Below are positions 20,847-28,507 of a DNA stretch of 28,507 nucleotides, piece by piece. The DNA comes from JBBSVE01 sp038233815 (GTDB taxonomy: Bacteria; Pseudomonadota; Alphaproteobacteria; Rhodobacterales; Rhodobacteraceae): the NCBI GenBank assembly GCA_038233815.1, contig JBBSVE010000024.1, positions 1-28,507 of the forward strand, in the 5' to 3' direction. The notes under the pieces were generated by a model, which saw only the letters and a list, made by a program, of their open reading frames with translations, did not search any database and was not told the DNA's origin. A program made the translations under genes and the position numbers. Numbering within the stretch: the stretch's first letter is position 1; every line of letters starts with the position of its first letter.

Positions 20847-22298
20847 ATGACCGCACGTCCTCTCTGGACCTCCGCCGATGCGGCCGCCGCGACGGGTGGC
20901 ACCGCGACTGCGCCGTGGGATGCGACGGGCGTGTCGATCGACACCCGGACGCTGTGCCCCGGCGATCTGTTCGTGGCGTTGGAGGATCAGCGCGACGGCC
21001 ATGCGTTCGTCGCTGACGCTCTGGCGAGGGGCGCCGCCGCGGCCCTCGTCGCCCGCCGCCCGGACGGCGTGGCCGCCGATGCGCCGTTGCTGATGGTGCC
21101 CGATGTGCTGGCCGCCCTCACCGCGCTGGGGCGGGCGGGCCGGAACCGCACCGAGGCCCGCGTGATCGCCGTCACGGGCTCGGTCGGAAAGACTTCCACC
21201 AAGGAGATGCTGCGCGCGGCCATCGGCCAGCAGGCCCGGACCCACGCCGCGGAGGCGAGCTACAACAACCACTGGGGCGTGCCCCTGACCCTCGCCCGGA
21301 CGCCGGCGGAGACCGAGATCGCGATCCTCGAAATCGGCATGAATCACGCGGGCGAGATCGCCCCCCTGTCCCGCCTCGCGCGCCCGCACGTGGCGATCAT
21401 CACGACCGTCGCCCCCGCGCATCTGGATGCGCTGGGCAGCCTCGACGCCATCGCGCGCGAAAAGGCCGCGATCCTCGACGGGCTGGAGGAGGGGGGGGTC
21501 GCCATCCTCCCCGCCGATCTGGACACGACGCCGATCCTGACGGCGAAGGCCTCGCTCGCCGGGGTCAGGACGATCCTCTTCGGGACCGGCGCGCAGGCGG
21601 ACTGGCGGCTTACCGACGTGCGGATCACGTCGGGCGCCACCATCGCGCGCACCGTCCATGCCGGGCACGACCTGATCTTCAAGCTCGCGACGCCGGGGCG
21701 GCATTTCGCGGCCAACGCGCTGGCAGTTCTCGCCGCCGCCGATGCGCTGGGGTTCGACCCGACGATCACGGTCACCGATCTGGGCCGCTGGGCCCCCCCG
21801 GCCGGGCGCGGCACGCGCGAGACGGTGATGCTCGACGCGGTGGAGAATCTGTCCTTCGGTCTGATCGACGACGCCTTCAATGCCAATCCGGCGTCGGTCG
21901 CGGCGGCGCTCGACCTCCTCTCCGTCACGCAACCGACGGACGGCATCGGCCGGGTCGCGCGCGGTCGCCGCATCGCCATCCTTGGCGACATGCTGGAGCT
22001 TGGCGCGGATGAGGTGGCGCTCCATGCCGATCTCGCGCGCCATCCCGCCCTCGCGGAGGTGGCGCTGGTCCATTGCGTCGGCCCCCGGATGCGCGCGCTT
22101 CACGACGCACTTCCCCGCGCGCGTCGCGGCCACTGGTGCGCCACGGCGGAGGAGCTGATCCCGAAGCTTCCCCATATCATCGACGCGGGCGACATCGTTC
22201 TGGTCAAGGGGTCGAAATCGATCCGGGTCAGCCGGGTCGTCGACGCGCTGCGCAAACTGGGGCAGCCCCGGGGCGCATCCCCTGAAGGACCCCGCTGA
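20847..22298 (+). CDS. murF: UDP-MurNAc-pentapeptide synthetase MurF
   Basis: Adds D-Ala-D-Ala to UDP-MurNAc-tripeptide. The 483-residue protein has the family N-terminus (LWTSADAAAATGG, GVSIDTRTLCPGDLFVAL), the P-loop GSVGKTSTKE (111-120), SYNNHWGVPLTL, EIGMNHAGEI and DDAFNANPASV. The C-terminal domain has AILGDMLELG and VLVKGSKSIR. The frame is open from 20787. The ATG at 20847 is preferred because MurF proteins begin just before LWT and GAGGG stands about 9 bases upstream. The stop overlaps the mraY start (TGATG), so translation is coupled. Confidence 0.95.
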   Translation: MTARPLWTSADAAAATGGTATAPWDATGVSIDTRTLCPGDLFVALEDQRDGHAFVADALARGAAAALVARRPDGVAADAPLLMVPDVLAALTALGRAGRNRTEARVIAVTGSVGKTSTKEMLRAAIGQQARTHAAEASYNNHWGVPLTLARTPAETEIAILEIGMNHAGEIAPLSRLARPHVAIITTVAPAHLDALGSLDAIAREKAAILDGLEEGGVAILPADLDTTPILTAKASLAGVRTILFGTGAQADWRLTDVRITSGATIARTVHAGHDLIFKLATPGRHFAANALAVLAAADALGFDPTITVTDLGRWAPPAGRGTRETVMLDAVENLSFGLIDDAFNANPASVAAALDLLSVTQPTDGIGRVARGRRIAILGDMLELGADEVALHADLARHPALAEVALVHCVGPRMRALHDALPRARRGHWCATAEELIPKLPHIIDAGDIVLVKGSKSIRVSRVVDALRKLGQPRGASPEGPR

Positions 22299-23380
22299 TG
22301 CTCTACTGGCTGACCGAATTTTCCGACGGCGGGGACGTCTTCAACCTTTTTCGCTACATCACCTTCCGCGCGGGCGGCGCCTTCGCCACGGCGCTGGTCT
22401 TCGGGTTCCTGTTCGGCCGTCCGCTGATCGACCTGCTACGGCGCCGGCAGGGCAAGGGCCAGCCGATCCGCGTCGACGGCCCCGCCACGCATTTTGCCAA
22501 GGCCGGGACGCCGACGATGGGGGGGCTCCTGATCCTCTCGGCGCTCCTTTTTTCGACACTGCTCTGGGCGCGGCTCGACAATCCCTACGTCTGGATCGTC
22601 CTCCTCGTCACGGTGGCTTTCGGTCTGATCGGGTTCGCGGACGATTTCGCCAAGGTCTCGCGTCAGAACACCAAGGGGGTGAGCAGCCGCACGCGTTTCC
22701 TCCTCGGCCTGCTGATCGCGGCGCTGGCGAGTGCGGCCGTCATGCTGGCGCAGCCCGAGGCGCTAGCGGGGGAGCTGGCCTTTCCGTTTCTGAAAAACCT
22801 GCTTGTCCATCTCGGCTGGGGGTTCGTGCCGTTCGGGATGGTGGTCATCGTGGGGTCGGCCAATGCGGTGAACCTTACCGACGGGCTCGACGGGCTGGCG
22901 ATCATGCCGGTGATGATCGCGGCCGGGACGCTCGGCGTGATCGCTTACGTGGTGGGGAACTACAACTACACCGAATATCTCGACGTCCATTTCGTGCCCG
23001 GGACGGGGGAGCTGCTGATCTTCAGCGCAGCCCTTTTCGGCGGCGGCCTCGGCTTTCTGTGGTATAACGCGCCCCCGGCGGCGGTCTTCATGGGCGACAC
23101 CGGGTCGCTGGCGCTGGGCGGCGCGCTGGGCGCCATCGCGATCTGCACCAAGCACGAGCTGGTGCTGGCCATCGTCGGCGGCCTTTTTGTGGTGGAGGCC
23201 ATGTCGGTCATCATCCAGGTGCTCTACTTCAAGCGCACCGGGCGCAGGGTCTTCCTGATGGCCCCAATCCACCACCATTTCGAGAAGAAGGGCTGGGCCG
23301 AGCCGCAGATCGTGATCCGGTTCTGGATCATCTCGCTGATTCTTGCGTTGGTGGGGCTGGCGACGTTGAAACTGCGCTGA
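22298..23380 (+). CDS. mraY: Phospho-MurNAc-pentapeptide-transferase MraY
   Basis: An integral inner-membrane enzyme that transfers phospho-MurNAc-pentapeptide to undecaprenyl phosphate, making lipid I. The 360-residue protein has about ten transmembrane helices and the family motifs: GTPTMGGLLIL, GFADDFAKV (catalytic-site DD), NAVNLTDGLDGLA, FMGDTGSLALGG, and PIHHHFEKKGW near the C-terminus. The length equals that of typical proteobacterial MraY. It overlaps murF by one base and is followed by murD after 31 bases. Confidence 0.96.
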   Translation: MLYWLTEFSDGGDVFNLFRYITFRAGGAFATALVFGFLFGRPLIDLLRRRQGKGQPIRVDGPATHFAKAGTPTMGGLLILSALLFSTLLWARLDNPYVWIVLLVTVAFGLIGFADDFAKVSRQNTKGVSSRTRFLLGLLIAALASAAVMLAQPEALAGELAFPFLKNLLVHLGWGFVPFGMVVIVGSANAVNLTDGLDGLAIMPVMIAAGTLGVIAYVVGNYNYTEYLDVHFVPGTGELLIFSAALFGGGLGFLWYNAPPAAVFMGDTGSLALGGALGAIAICTKHELVLAIVGGLFVVEAMSVIIQVLYFKRTGRRVFLMAPIHHHFEKKGWAEPQIVIRFWIISLILALVGLATLKLR

Positions 23381-23411
23381 TAGCGCGTGTCTCCAAGATG
23401 AAGGGCCCGGA

Positions 23412-24815
23412 ATGATCCCCGTCACCTCCCATGCCGGTCAGCGCGTTGCGGTTCTCGGTCTCGGCCGGTCCGGCTTGGCGACCGCACGCGCGCTGAAAGC
23501 CGGGGGGGCGGAGGCGCTGGTCTGGGACGACAGCCCCGAGGCGCGGGGCGTGGCGGAAGCCGAGGGCTTCGCGCTTCTCGATCCGTCGCGCACCGGCACG
23601 CTGGAGGGTGTCGTGGCGCTCATTGCGTCGCCCGGCATCCCGCATCTCTATCCCGCGCCCCATGCGGGGATTGCGGCGGCGCTGGCGGCGGGGGTTCCGG
23701 TCGACAATGACATCGGCCTCTTCTTTCGCAACTTCGCGACCGACGACTGGAACGGCTTCGACCAGCCGTCCCGCGTGATCGCCGTCACCGGCTCGAACGG
23801 CAAATCCACCACAACCGCGCTGATCCATCATCTGCTGGCGGAAAACGGTCGCCCGACCCAGATGGGCGGAAACATCGGGCGCGGTGTCCTCGACCTCGAT
23901 CCGGGGCAGGAGGGGGAGGTCGTGGTGCTGGAGCTGTCGAGCTACCAGACCGAGCTTGCGCGATCGCTGACGCCTGACATCGCGGTTTTCACGAACCTTT
24001 CGCCCGATCATCTCGACCGGCATGGCGGCATGGGCGGCTACTTCGCCGCCAAGCGCCGCTTGTTCGCCGAAGGCGGCCCGGACCGCGCGATCATCGGGGT
24101 GGACGAGGTGGAGGGGCAGTTCCTCGCCGACCAGTTGGCGCAGGGGCCGGGCGACGACCGGGTGATCCGCATTGCCTCGGGCGCAAAGCTGGAGGGGTTC
24201 GGCTGGGCGGTCTTTGCGCGCAAGGGGTTTCTGGTGGAATGGCGGCGCGGGCGGCAGGTGGCCTCCATCGACCTGCGCGGCGTGCCGGGGCTGCCGGGCG
24301 CGCACAACCACCAGAACGCCTGCGCGGCCTATGCCGCCGTGCGTTCTCTGGGTCTGTCGCCGAAGGGGATCGAGGCCGCGTTTCACAACTTTGCCGGTCT
24401 GCCGCACCGAAGCCAGCGGATCCGGGCGCGGGCAGGCGTCAATTACGTCAACGACAGCAAGGCCACGAACACCGATGCGGCGGCCAAGGCGCTGCAGGCC
24501 TTCAAGCGCATCCGCTGGATCGCCGGGGGCCTCGGCAAGGATGGCGGCATCCGCGCACTCGGCCCGCATCTGGGGGGGGTGTCTAAGGCCTATCTCATCG
24601 GTCACTCGGCCCGCGATTTCGCGCTGGACCTCGGCGCCGTGCCTTATGAGATCTGCGAGACGATGGACCGCGCCGTCGCCCGCGCGGCGGAGGAGGCCGA
24701 GCCGGGCGACACGGTGCTTCTCGCCCCCGCAGCCGCGAGCTTCGACCAATATCCGAACTTCGAGCGGCGGGGCGAGCATTTCGCAGCCCTCGTGGCAGCC
24801 CTCCCGGAGGACTGA
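23412..24815 (+). CDS. murD: UDP-MurNAc-L-alanine:D-glutamate ligase MurD
   Basis: Adds D-Glu to UDP-MurNAc-L-Ala in the cytoplasm. The 467-residue protein shows the N-terminal Rossmann motif VAVLGLGRSGLATARAL (12-28), SPGIP, the P-loop GSNGKST (127-133), LELSSYQTE, NLSPDHLDRHG, and the C-terminal domain GLPHRSQRI and VNDSKATNTDA. GAAGGG shortly before the ATG at 23412 fits a ribosome site. The gene ends 181 bases before ftsW, the largest internal gap of the dcw cluster. Confidence 0.95.
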   Translation: MIPVTSHAGQRVAVLGLGRSGLATARALKAGGAEALVWDDSPEARGVAEAEGFALLDPSRTGTLEGVVALIASPGIPHLYPAPHAGIAAALAAGVPVDNDIGLFFRNFATDDWNGFDQPSRVIAVTGSNGKSTTTALIHHLLAENGRPTQMGGNIGRGVLDLDPGQEGEVVVLELSSYQTELARSLTPDIAVFTNLSPDHLDRHGGMGGYFAAKRRLFAEGGPDRAIIGVDEVEGQFLADQLAQGPGDDRVIRIASGAKLEGFGWAVFARKGFLVEWRRGRQVASIDLRGVPGLPGAHNHQNACAAYAAVRSLGLSPKGIEAAFHNFAGLPHRSQRIRARAGVNYVNDSKATNTDAAAKALQAFKRIRWIAGGLGKDGGIRALGPHLGGVSKAYLIGHSARDFALDLGAVPYEICETMDRAVARAAEEAEPGDTVLLAPAAASFDQYPNFERRGEHFAALVAALPED

Positions 24816-24996
24816 CGCGAGGCTGATGCAACCCTGATCCTGCGTGGGTCTCCGACGCTGAAATTTCTGCCCCCGCGCCCCGTCCGCGCGACGCTTTGAG
24901 CTTCCAAATCGCGGGCCCCTTCGCTAGACTTTCGCGAGATCCGGGGCGAACCCGGGCGACCGAGGCAGTGCAGGCGACAATCAGGCGGCTTTTCCC
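24816..24996 (+). promoter_or_regulatory. Intercistronic gap murD-ftsW, possible internal promoter
   Basis: This 181-base gap is the longest break in an otherwise packed cluster. TTCCAA (24902-24907) and TAGACT (24925-24930) are 17 bp apart, but the -35 is weak. I see no convincing terminator and no small gene in the gap. It may hold an internal promoter for ftsW-murG-murC. Confidence 0.25.
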
Positions 24997-26163
24997 ATGA
25001 CCGAGATGGTTTATGGCTCCATGCCCGACAGGGTCATGGACCCGGTTCTACCCCGTTGGTGGCGCAGCATCGACCGCTGGTCGCTGGCGGCAGTCTTCAT
25101 GCTTTTCGGCATCGGCATCCTCCTCGGTCTCGCGGCGTCGGTGCCGCTGGCGCAGAGGAACGGGCTCGACGCGTTCTACTACGTCAAACGGCAGGCGTTC
25201 TTCGGAACGCTGGCGCTGATGGTGATGCTGGGCATCTCGATGATGCCGCCGGTCATGGTGCGGCGTCTGGGGGTGATCGGGTTCCTCTGCTCCTTTGCAG
25301 CACTGGCCGCATTGCCGGTGTTCGGCACGGACTTCGGCAAGGGCGCCGTTCGCTGGCTCAGCTTCGGCTTCGCCTCGATCCAGCCGTCGGAGTTCCTCAA
25401 GCCCGGCTTCATCGCCATCGCGGCCTGGCTGATGGCGGCGAGCCAGGATGCCAACGGTCCGCGTGGCAAGACATTCTCCTTTCTCATCGCCGCGGTGATC
25501 GTGGTGATGCTGGCGCTGCAGCCCGACTTCGGGCAGGCGGCGCTGGTCGTGTTCGGCTGGGCGGTGGTCTATTTCGTCGCCGGGGCGCCGATGCTCATCA
25601 TCTTTTCGGTGCTGGGTCTCGTCGGCGGGGGCGCATTCTTCGCCTACAACGAATCCGACCATTTCGCGCGCCGGATCAACGGGTTCCTGTCGCCCGACGT
25701 GGACCCCCGGACGCAGATCGGCTATGCCACCAACGCCATACAGGAGGGCGGCTTTTTCGGTGTCGGCGTGGGCGAGGGGCAGGTGAAATGGTCGCTTCCC
25801 GACGCGCATACCGATTTCATCATCGCGGTCGCGGCGGAGGAATACGGCCTGATCCTCGTCGTCCTCATCATCTCGCTCTATGCGCTGATCGTTGTGCGCT
25901 CGCTGTTTCGGCTGATGAAGGAACGCGACCCCTTCACGCGCATCGCGGGTTCCGGCTTGGCCTGCATCTTTGCTGTGCAGGCGATGATCAACATGGGCGT
26001 CGCGGTGCGCCTGCTGCCCGCCAAGGGCATGACGCTGCCGCTGGTAAGCTACGGCGGCTCCTCGATCATCGCCACGGGCATCACACTTGGCATGATGCTC
26101 GCCATGACGCGGACCCGACCGCAGGGCGAAATCGCCGAGATCCTGCTGCGCCGGGGCCGGTGA
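24997..26163 (+). CDS. ftsW: Septal peptidoglycan glycosyltransferase FtsW (SEDS)
   Basis: A SEDS-family polymerase that builds septal glycan strands from lipid II together with FtsI. The 388-residue protein has about ten transmembrane helices after a 25-residue cytoplasmic start (DRWSLAAVFMLFGIGILLGLAAS is helix 1). Family motifs are GAVRWLSFGFASIQPSEFLK, ALQPDFGQAALV, GGFFGVGVGEGQVKWSLPDAHTDFIIAVAAEEYG and MTLPLVSYGGSS. The SxxQPSE and PDAHTDFI stretches separate FtsW/RodA from other membrane proteins; the dcw location favours FtsW over RodA. The stop overlaps the murG ATG. Confidence 0.95.
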   Translation: MTEMVYGSMPDRVMDPVLPRWWRSIDRWSLAAVFMLFGIGILLGLAASVPLAQRNGLDAFYYVKRQAFFGTLALMVMLGISMMPPVMVRRLGVIGFLCSFAALAALPVFGTDFGKGAVRWLSFGFASIQPSEFLKPGFIAIAAWLMAASQDANGPRGKTFSFLIAAVIVVMLALQPDFGQAALVVFGWAVVYFVAGAPMLIIFSVLGLVGGGAFFAYNESDHFARRINGFLSPDVDPRTQIGYATNAIQEGGFFGVGVGEGQVKWSLPDAHTDFIIAVAAEEYGLILVVLIISLYALIVVRSLFRLMKERDPFTRIAGSGLACIFAVQAMINMGVAVRLLPAKGMTLPLVSYGGSSIIATGITLGMMLAMTRTRPQGEIAEILLRRGR

Positions 26164-27260
26164 TGGCGGCGCCGCTTCTCCTTATCGCGGCCGGGGGCAC
26201 GGGGGGGCACATGTTCCCCGCACAGGCGTTGGCGGAGGCGATGATCGGACGCGGCTGGCGCGTGGCGCTGTCCACCGACGCGCGCGGCGCGCGCTATGCG
26301 GGCGGATTTCCCGACGCGGTGCGGGTAGAGGAGGTCTCTTCCGCCACGCCGGCGCGGGGGCGCATCCTCGCGCGCGCTCTGGTGCCGTTGCGCGTGGCGG
26401 GCGGCGTGTCGGGGGCGATCCGGTCGCAGATGCGCGACCGCCCGCGCCTCGTGGTGGGGTTCGGCGGCTACCCGTCGATCCCCGCGCTGGCGGCGGCGGT
26501 GATCCTGAAGCTGCCGCGCATGATCCACGAACAGAACGGTGTCCTTGGCCGCGTCAACCGCATCTTCGCGACCCGGGTGGCGGCGGTGGCCTGCGGGACA
26601 TGGCCTACCGACCTGCCGCCGGGGGTGGAGGGCGTGCACACCGGCAACCCGGTCCGCGCGGCAATCCTCGAGCGTGCTGCCGCGGGCTATATCGCGCCCG
26701 GCGACTATCCGATGAGCCTGCTCGTCATCGGCGGCAGTCAGGGCGCGCGCATCCTGTCCGACGTGGTGCCCGCCGCCGTGGCGCTGCTGGCGGAGCCCTT
26801 GCGCCGCCTTCTCCGCGTCGCCCATCAGGCGCGCGCCGAGGATGCCGACAGCGCCGCCGAGGCATATGCGAACGCCGGCGTCCATGCCGAGGTGGAGCCG
26901 TTCTTTGCCGACATTCCGCGCCGTCTCAGCGAGGCGCAACTCGTGATCTCGCGCGCCGGTGCGTCGTCGGTGGCGGATATCGCGGTGATCGGGCGGCCGT
27001 CGATCCTGATCCCGTTCGCCGCAGCGACCGGCGACCACCAGACCGCAAACGCGCGCGGACTGGTGGACGGCGAGGCGGCGATCCTGATCCCGGAACGCAT
27101 GCTGACGCCCGAGGCGCTGGCGGATCAGATCGCGGCGGTCCTCCAGGACCCCGCAGCGGCGCGGCGGATGGTGCGCAATGCGCTGGCGCTCGCGCGGCCC
27201 GATGCCACCGACCGGCTGGTCGAGGTGGTGGAGACCCTGACAGAAAGGACCGGGCCATGA
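26163..27260 (+). CDS. murG: UDP-GlcNAc:lipid I N-acetylglucosaminyltransferase MurG
   Basis: Transfers GlcNAc from UDP-GlcNAc to lipid I at the inner face of the membrane, making lipid II. The 365-residue GT28/GT-B protein has the N-terminal G-loop AAGGTGGHMFPA (9-20) and VGFGGYPSIPA. It continues with HEQNGVLGRVNRI, TGNPVR, VIGGSQGARILS, SRAGASSVADIAVIGRPSILIPFAAATGDHQTANA and the C-terminal helix. It starts on the last base of the ftsW stop and ends overlapping the murC ATG, so the three genes are translationally coupled. Confidence 0.96.
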   Translation: MAAPLLLIAAGGTGGHMFPAQALAEAMIGRGWRVALSTDARGARYAGGFPDAVRVEEVSSATPARGRILARALVPLRVAGGVSGAIRSQMRDRPRLVVGFGGYPSIPALAAAVILKLPRMIHEQNGVLGRVNRIFATRVAAVACGTWPTDLPPGVEGVHTGNPVRAAILERAAAGYIAPGDYPMSLLVIGGSQGARILSDVVPAAVALLAEPLRRLLRVAHQARAEDADSAAEAYANAGVHAEVEPFFADIPRRLSEAQLVISRAGASSVADIAVIGRPSILIPFAAATGDHQTANARGLVDGEAAILIPERMLTPEALADQIAAVLQDPAAARRMVRNALALARPDATDRLVEVVETLTERTGP

Positions 27261-28507
27261 GCGCCGCGACGAAGCTGCCACTGGAGCTGGGACCGATCCA
27301 TTTCGTCGGCATCGGCGGGATCGGCATGTCGGGCATCGCGGAGGTGCTGATGACGCTCGGCTACCGGGTGCAGGGGTCGGACGCCAAGGCGTCGAAGATC
27401 ACCGACCGGCTGGTGACGCTGGGGGCCGCGTTCCACGAGGGCCAGTCGCCCGCGAACCTGGGCGAGGCGGCGGTGGTCGTGATCTCGTCAGCGATCCGCA
27501 AGGGCAACCCGGAACTGGAGGAGGCGCGCCGTCGCGGCCTCCCCGTGGTGCGGCGGGCGGAGATGCTGGCCGAACTGATGCGGCTCAAGTCCAACATCGC
27601 GGTGGCGGGGACGCACGGCAAGACCACGACGACGACAATGGTGGCGACGCTTCTGGACAAGGGTGGCTTCGATCCCACGGTCATCAACGGCGGCGTGATC
27701 CACGCCTACGGCTCCAACGCGCGGGCCGGTGCGGGCGAATGGATGGTGGTCGAGGCGGACGAGAGCGACGGATCGTTCAACCGGCTGCCCGCGACCATCG
27801 CCATCGTGACCAACATCGACCCCGAGCATATGGAGCATTGGGGAAGTTTCGACGCCCTGCGGCAGGGCTTCCTCGATTTCGTCTCCAACATCCCGTTCTA
27901 CGGGCTAGCGGTCTGCTGCACCGATCATGCGGAAGTGCAGGCGCTGGTGGGCCACATCTCCGACCGCCGGATCGTGACCTTCGGCTTTAACGCACAGGCC
28001 GACGTGCGCGCGGTGAACCTGCGCTACGAGGACGGTGTTGCGCATTTCGACGTGGCCCTGCAGTCGGAGGAGGGCGCCTCCGTCATCGAGGGCTGCACGC
28101 TGCCGATGCCGGGCGACCACAACGTGTCGAACGCGCTGTCCGCTGTCGCCGTGGCGCGGTTCCTCGGCATGAAGAAATCCGAAATCCGCGAGGCGCTGGC
28201 GGGCTTTGCTGGCGTCAACCGCCGCTTCACGCGCGTGGGCGAGGTGAACGGCGTCACCATCATCGACGATTACGGCCACCACCCGGTGGAGATCGCGGCC
28301 GTCCTGAAAGCCGCGCGTCAGGCCACCAAGGGCCGCGTCATCGCCGTCCATCAGCCGCACCGTTTCACCCGCCTCTCCAGCCTTTTTGAGGAGTTCTGCA
28401 CCTGTTTTAACGAGGCCGACGTGGTCGCCATCACGGACGTCTACGGGGCGGGCGAGGATCCGATCCCCGGTGACACGCGCGACGATCTTGTGGCTGGCCT
28501 GATCGAC
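27257..28507 (+). CDS. murC: UDP-MurNAc:L-alanine ligase MurC (3' end outside window)
   Basis: Adds the first residue, L-Ala, to UDP-MurNAc. The first 417 codons are present; the family is about 460-490 residues, so some 50-70 are missing beyond the window edge. Motifs: IHFVGIGGIGMSGIAEVL (14-31), SSAI, the P-loop GTHGKTTTT (118-126), EADESDGSF, NIDPEHMEHWG, PGDHNVSNALSAVAVA, FAGVNRRFT, DDYGHHPVEI and HQPHRFTR. The ATG at 27257 overlaps the murG stop (ATGA), and GAAAGGA (27243-27249) is the ribosome site. In alphaproteobacterial clusters murB, ddl, ftsQ, ftsA and ftsZ usually follow. Confidence 0.95.
   Translation, partial: MSAATKLPLELGPIHFVGIGGIGMSGIAEVLMTLGYRVQGSDAKASKITDRLVTLGAAFHEGQSPANLGEAAVVVISSAIRKGNPELEEARRRGLPVVRRAEMLAELMRLKSNIAVAGTHGKTTTTTMVATLLDKGGFDPTVINGGVIHAYGSNARAGAGEWMVVEADESDGSFNRLPATIAIVTNIDPEHMEHWGSFDALRQGFLDFVSNIPFYGLAVCCTDHAEVQALVGHISDRRIVTFGFNAQADVRAVNLRYEDGVAHFDVALQSEEGASVIEGCTLPMPGDHNVSNALSAVAVARFLGMKKSEIREALAGFAGVNRRFTRVGEVNGVTIIDDYGHHPVEIAAVLKAARQATKGRVIAVHQPHRFTRLSSLFEEFCTCFNEADVVAITDVYGAGEDPIPGDTRDDLVAGLID

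Overview
The window is a high-GC alphaproteobacterial chromosome segment, most likely from the order Rhodobacterales (Rhodobacter/Paracoccus/Roseobacter relatives). The evidence is the alphaproteobacterial order of the division and cell-wall (dcw) cluster, a DUF1127 gene followed by an array of CCUCCUCCC-loop RNAs, and a structured leader in front of mraZ. These resemble the ccaF1-CcsR1-4 and UpsM loci that I recall from Rhodobacter sphaeroides. No database search was possible, so every family name rests on motif recognition.

Layout. (1) Positions 1-778: a decayed IS630-type transposase abuts a truncated gene that looks like DUF4396. (2) Positions 905-4062: a tight + strand cluster holds rpe, gph, a dimethylarginine dimethylaminohydrolase and a DXD glycosyltransferase-like protein. 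It is followed by a small DUF3072 gene, a 3 x 16-bp tandem repeat and, on the - strand, tRNA-Gly(GCC). (3) Positions 4657-10323: - strand genes for pyruvate carboxylase, a DHA2-type MFS exporter and a secreted CHRD-domain protein. (4) Positions 10506-12860: uvrD/pcrA helicase on the + strand. (5) Positions 12894-13530: a - strand DUF1127 gene and, immediately downstream, eight hairpins that each present CCUCCUCCC in the loop. The motif spacing alternates short and long, which groups them as four two-hairpin RNAs; the last hairpin is also the transcription terminator. (6) Positions 13798-14865: the Fe-S carrier gene mrp/apbC. (7) Positions 14866-15545: a 680-bp region without protein genes. It contains a candidate promoter overlapped by a two-repeat MraZ box, then a structured leader with a 15-bp long-range stem and a 14+5-bp hairpin (UpsM-like). 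(8) Positions 15546-28507: the dcw cluster mraZ-rsmH-ftsL-ftsI-murE-murF-mraY-murD-ftsW-murG-murC, with murC cut by the window edge.

How the parts fit together. The dcw genes make UDP-MurNAc-pentapeptide (MurC/D/E/F), lipid I (MraY) and lipid II (MurG), and polymerise and crosslink it at the septum (FtsW, FtsI, FtsL). MraZ is the cluster's likely autorepressor. The two RNA systems flank mrp. One, the stress-type anti-Shine-Dalgarno-like RNAs with their small Arg-rich partner protein, probably acts on other mRNAs and RNA turnover. The other, the mraZ leader RNA, probably sets how much transcription enters the dcw operon. The RNA array is the most interesting part of the window. It appears to be a variant of a known family rather than a wholly new system.
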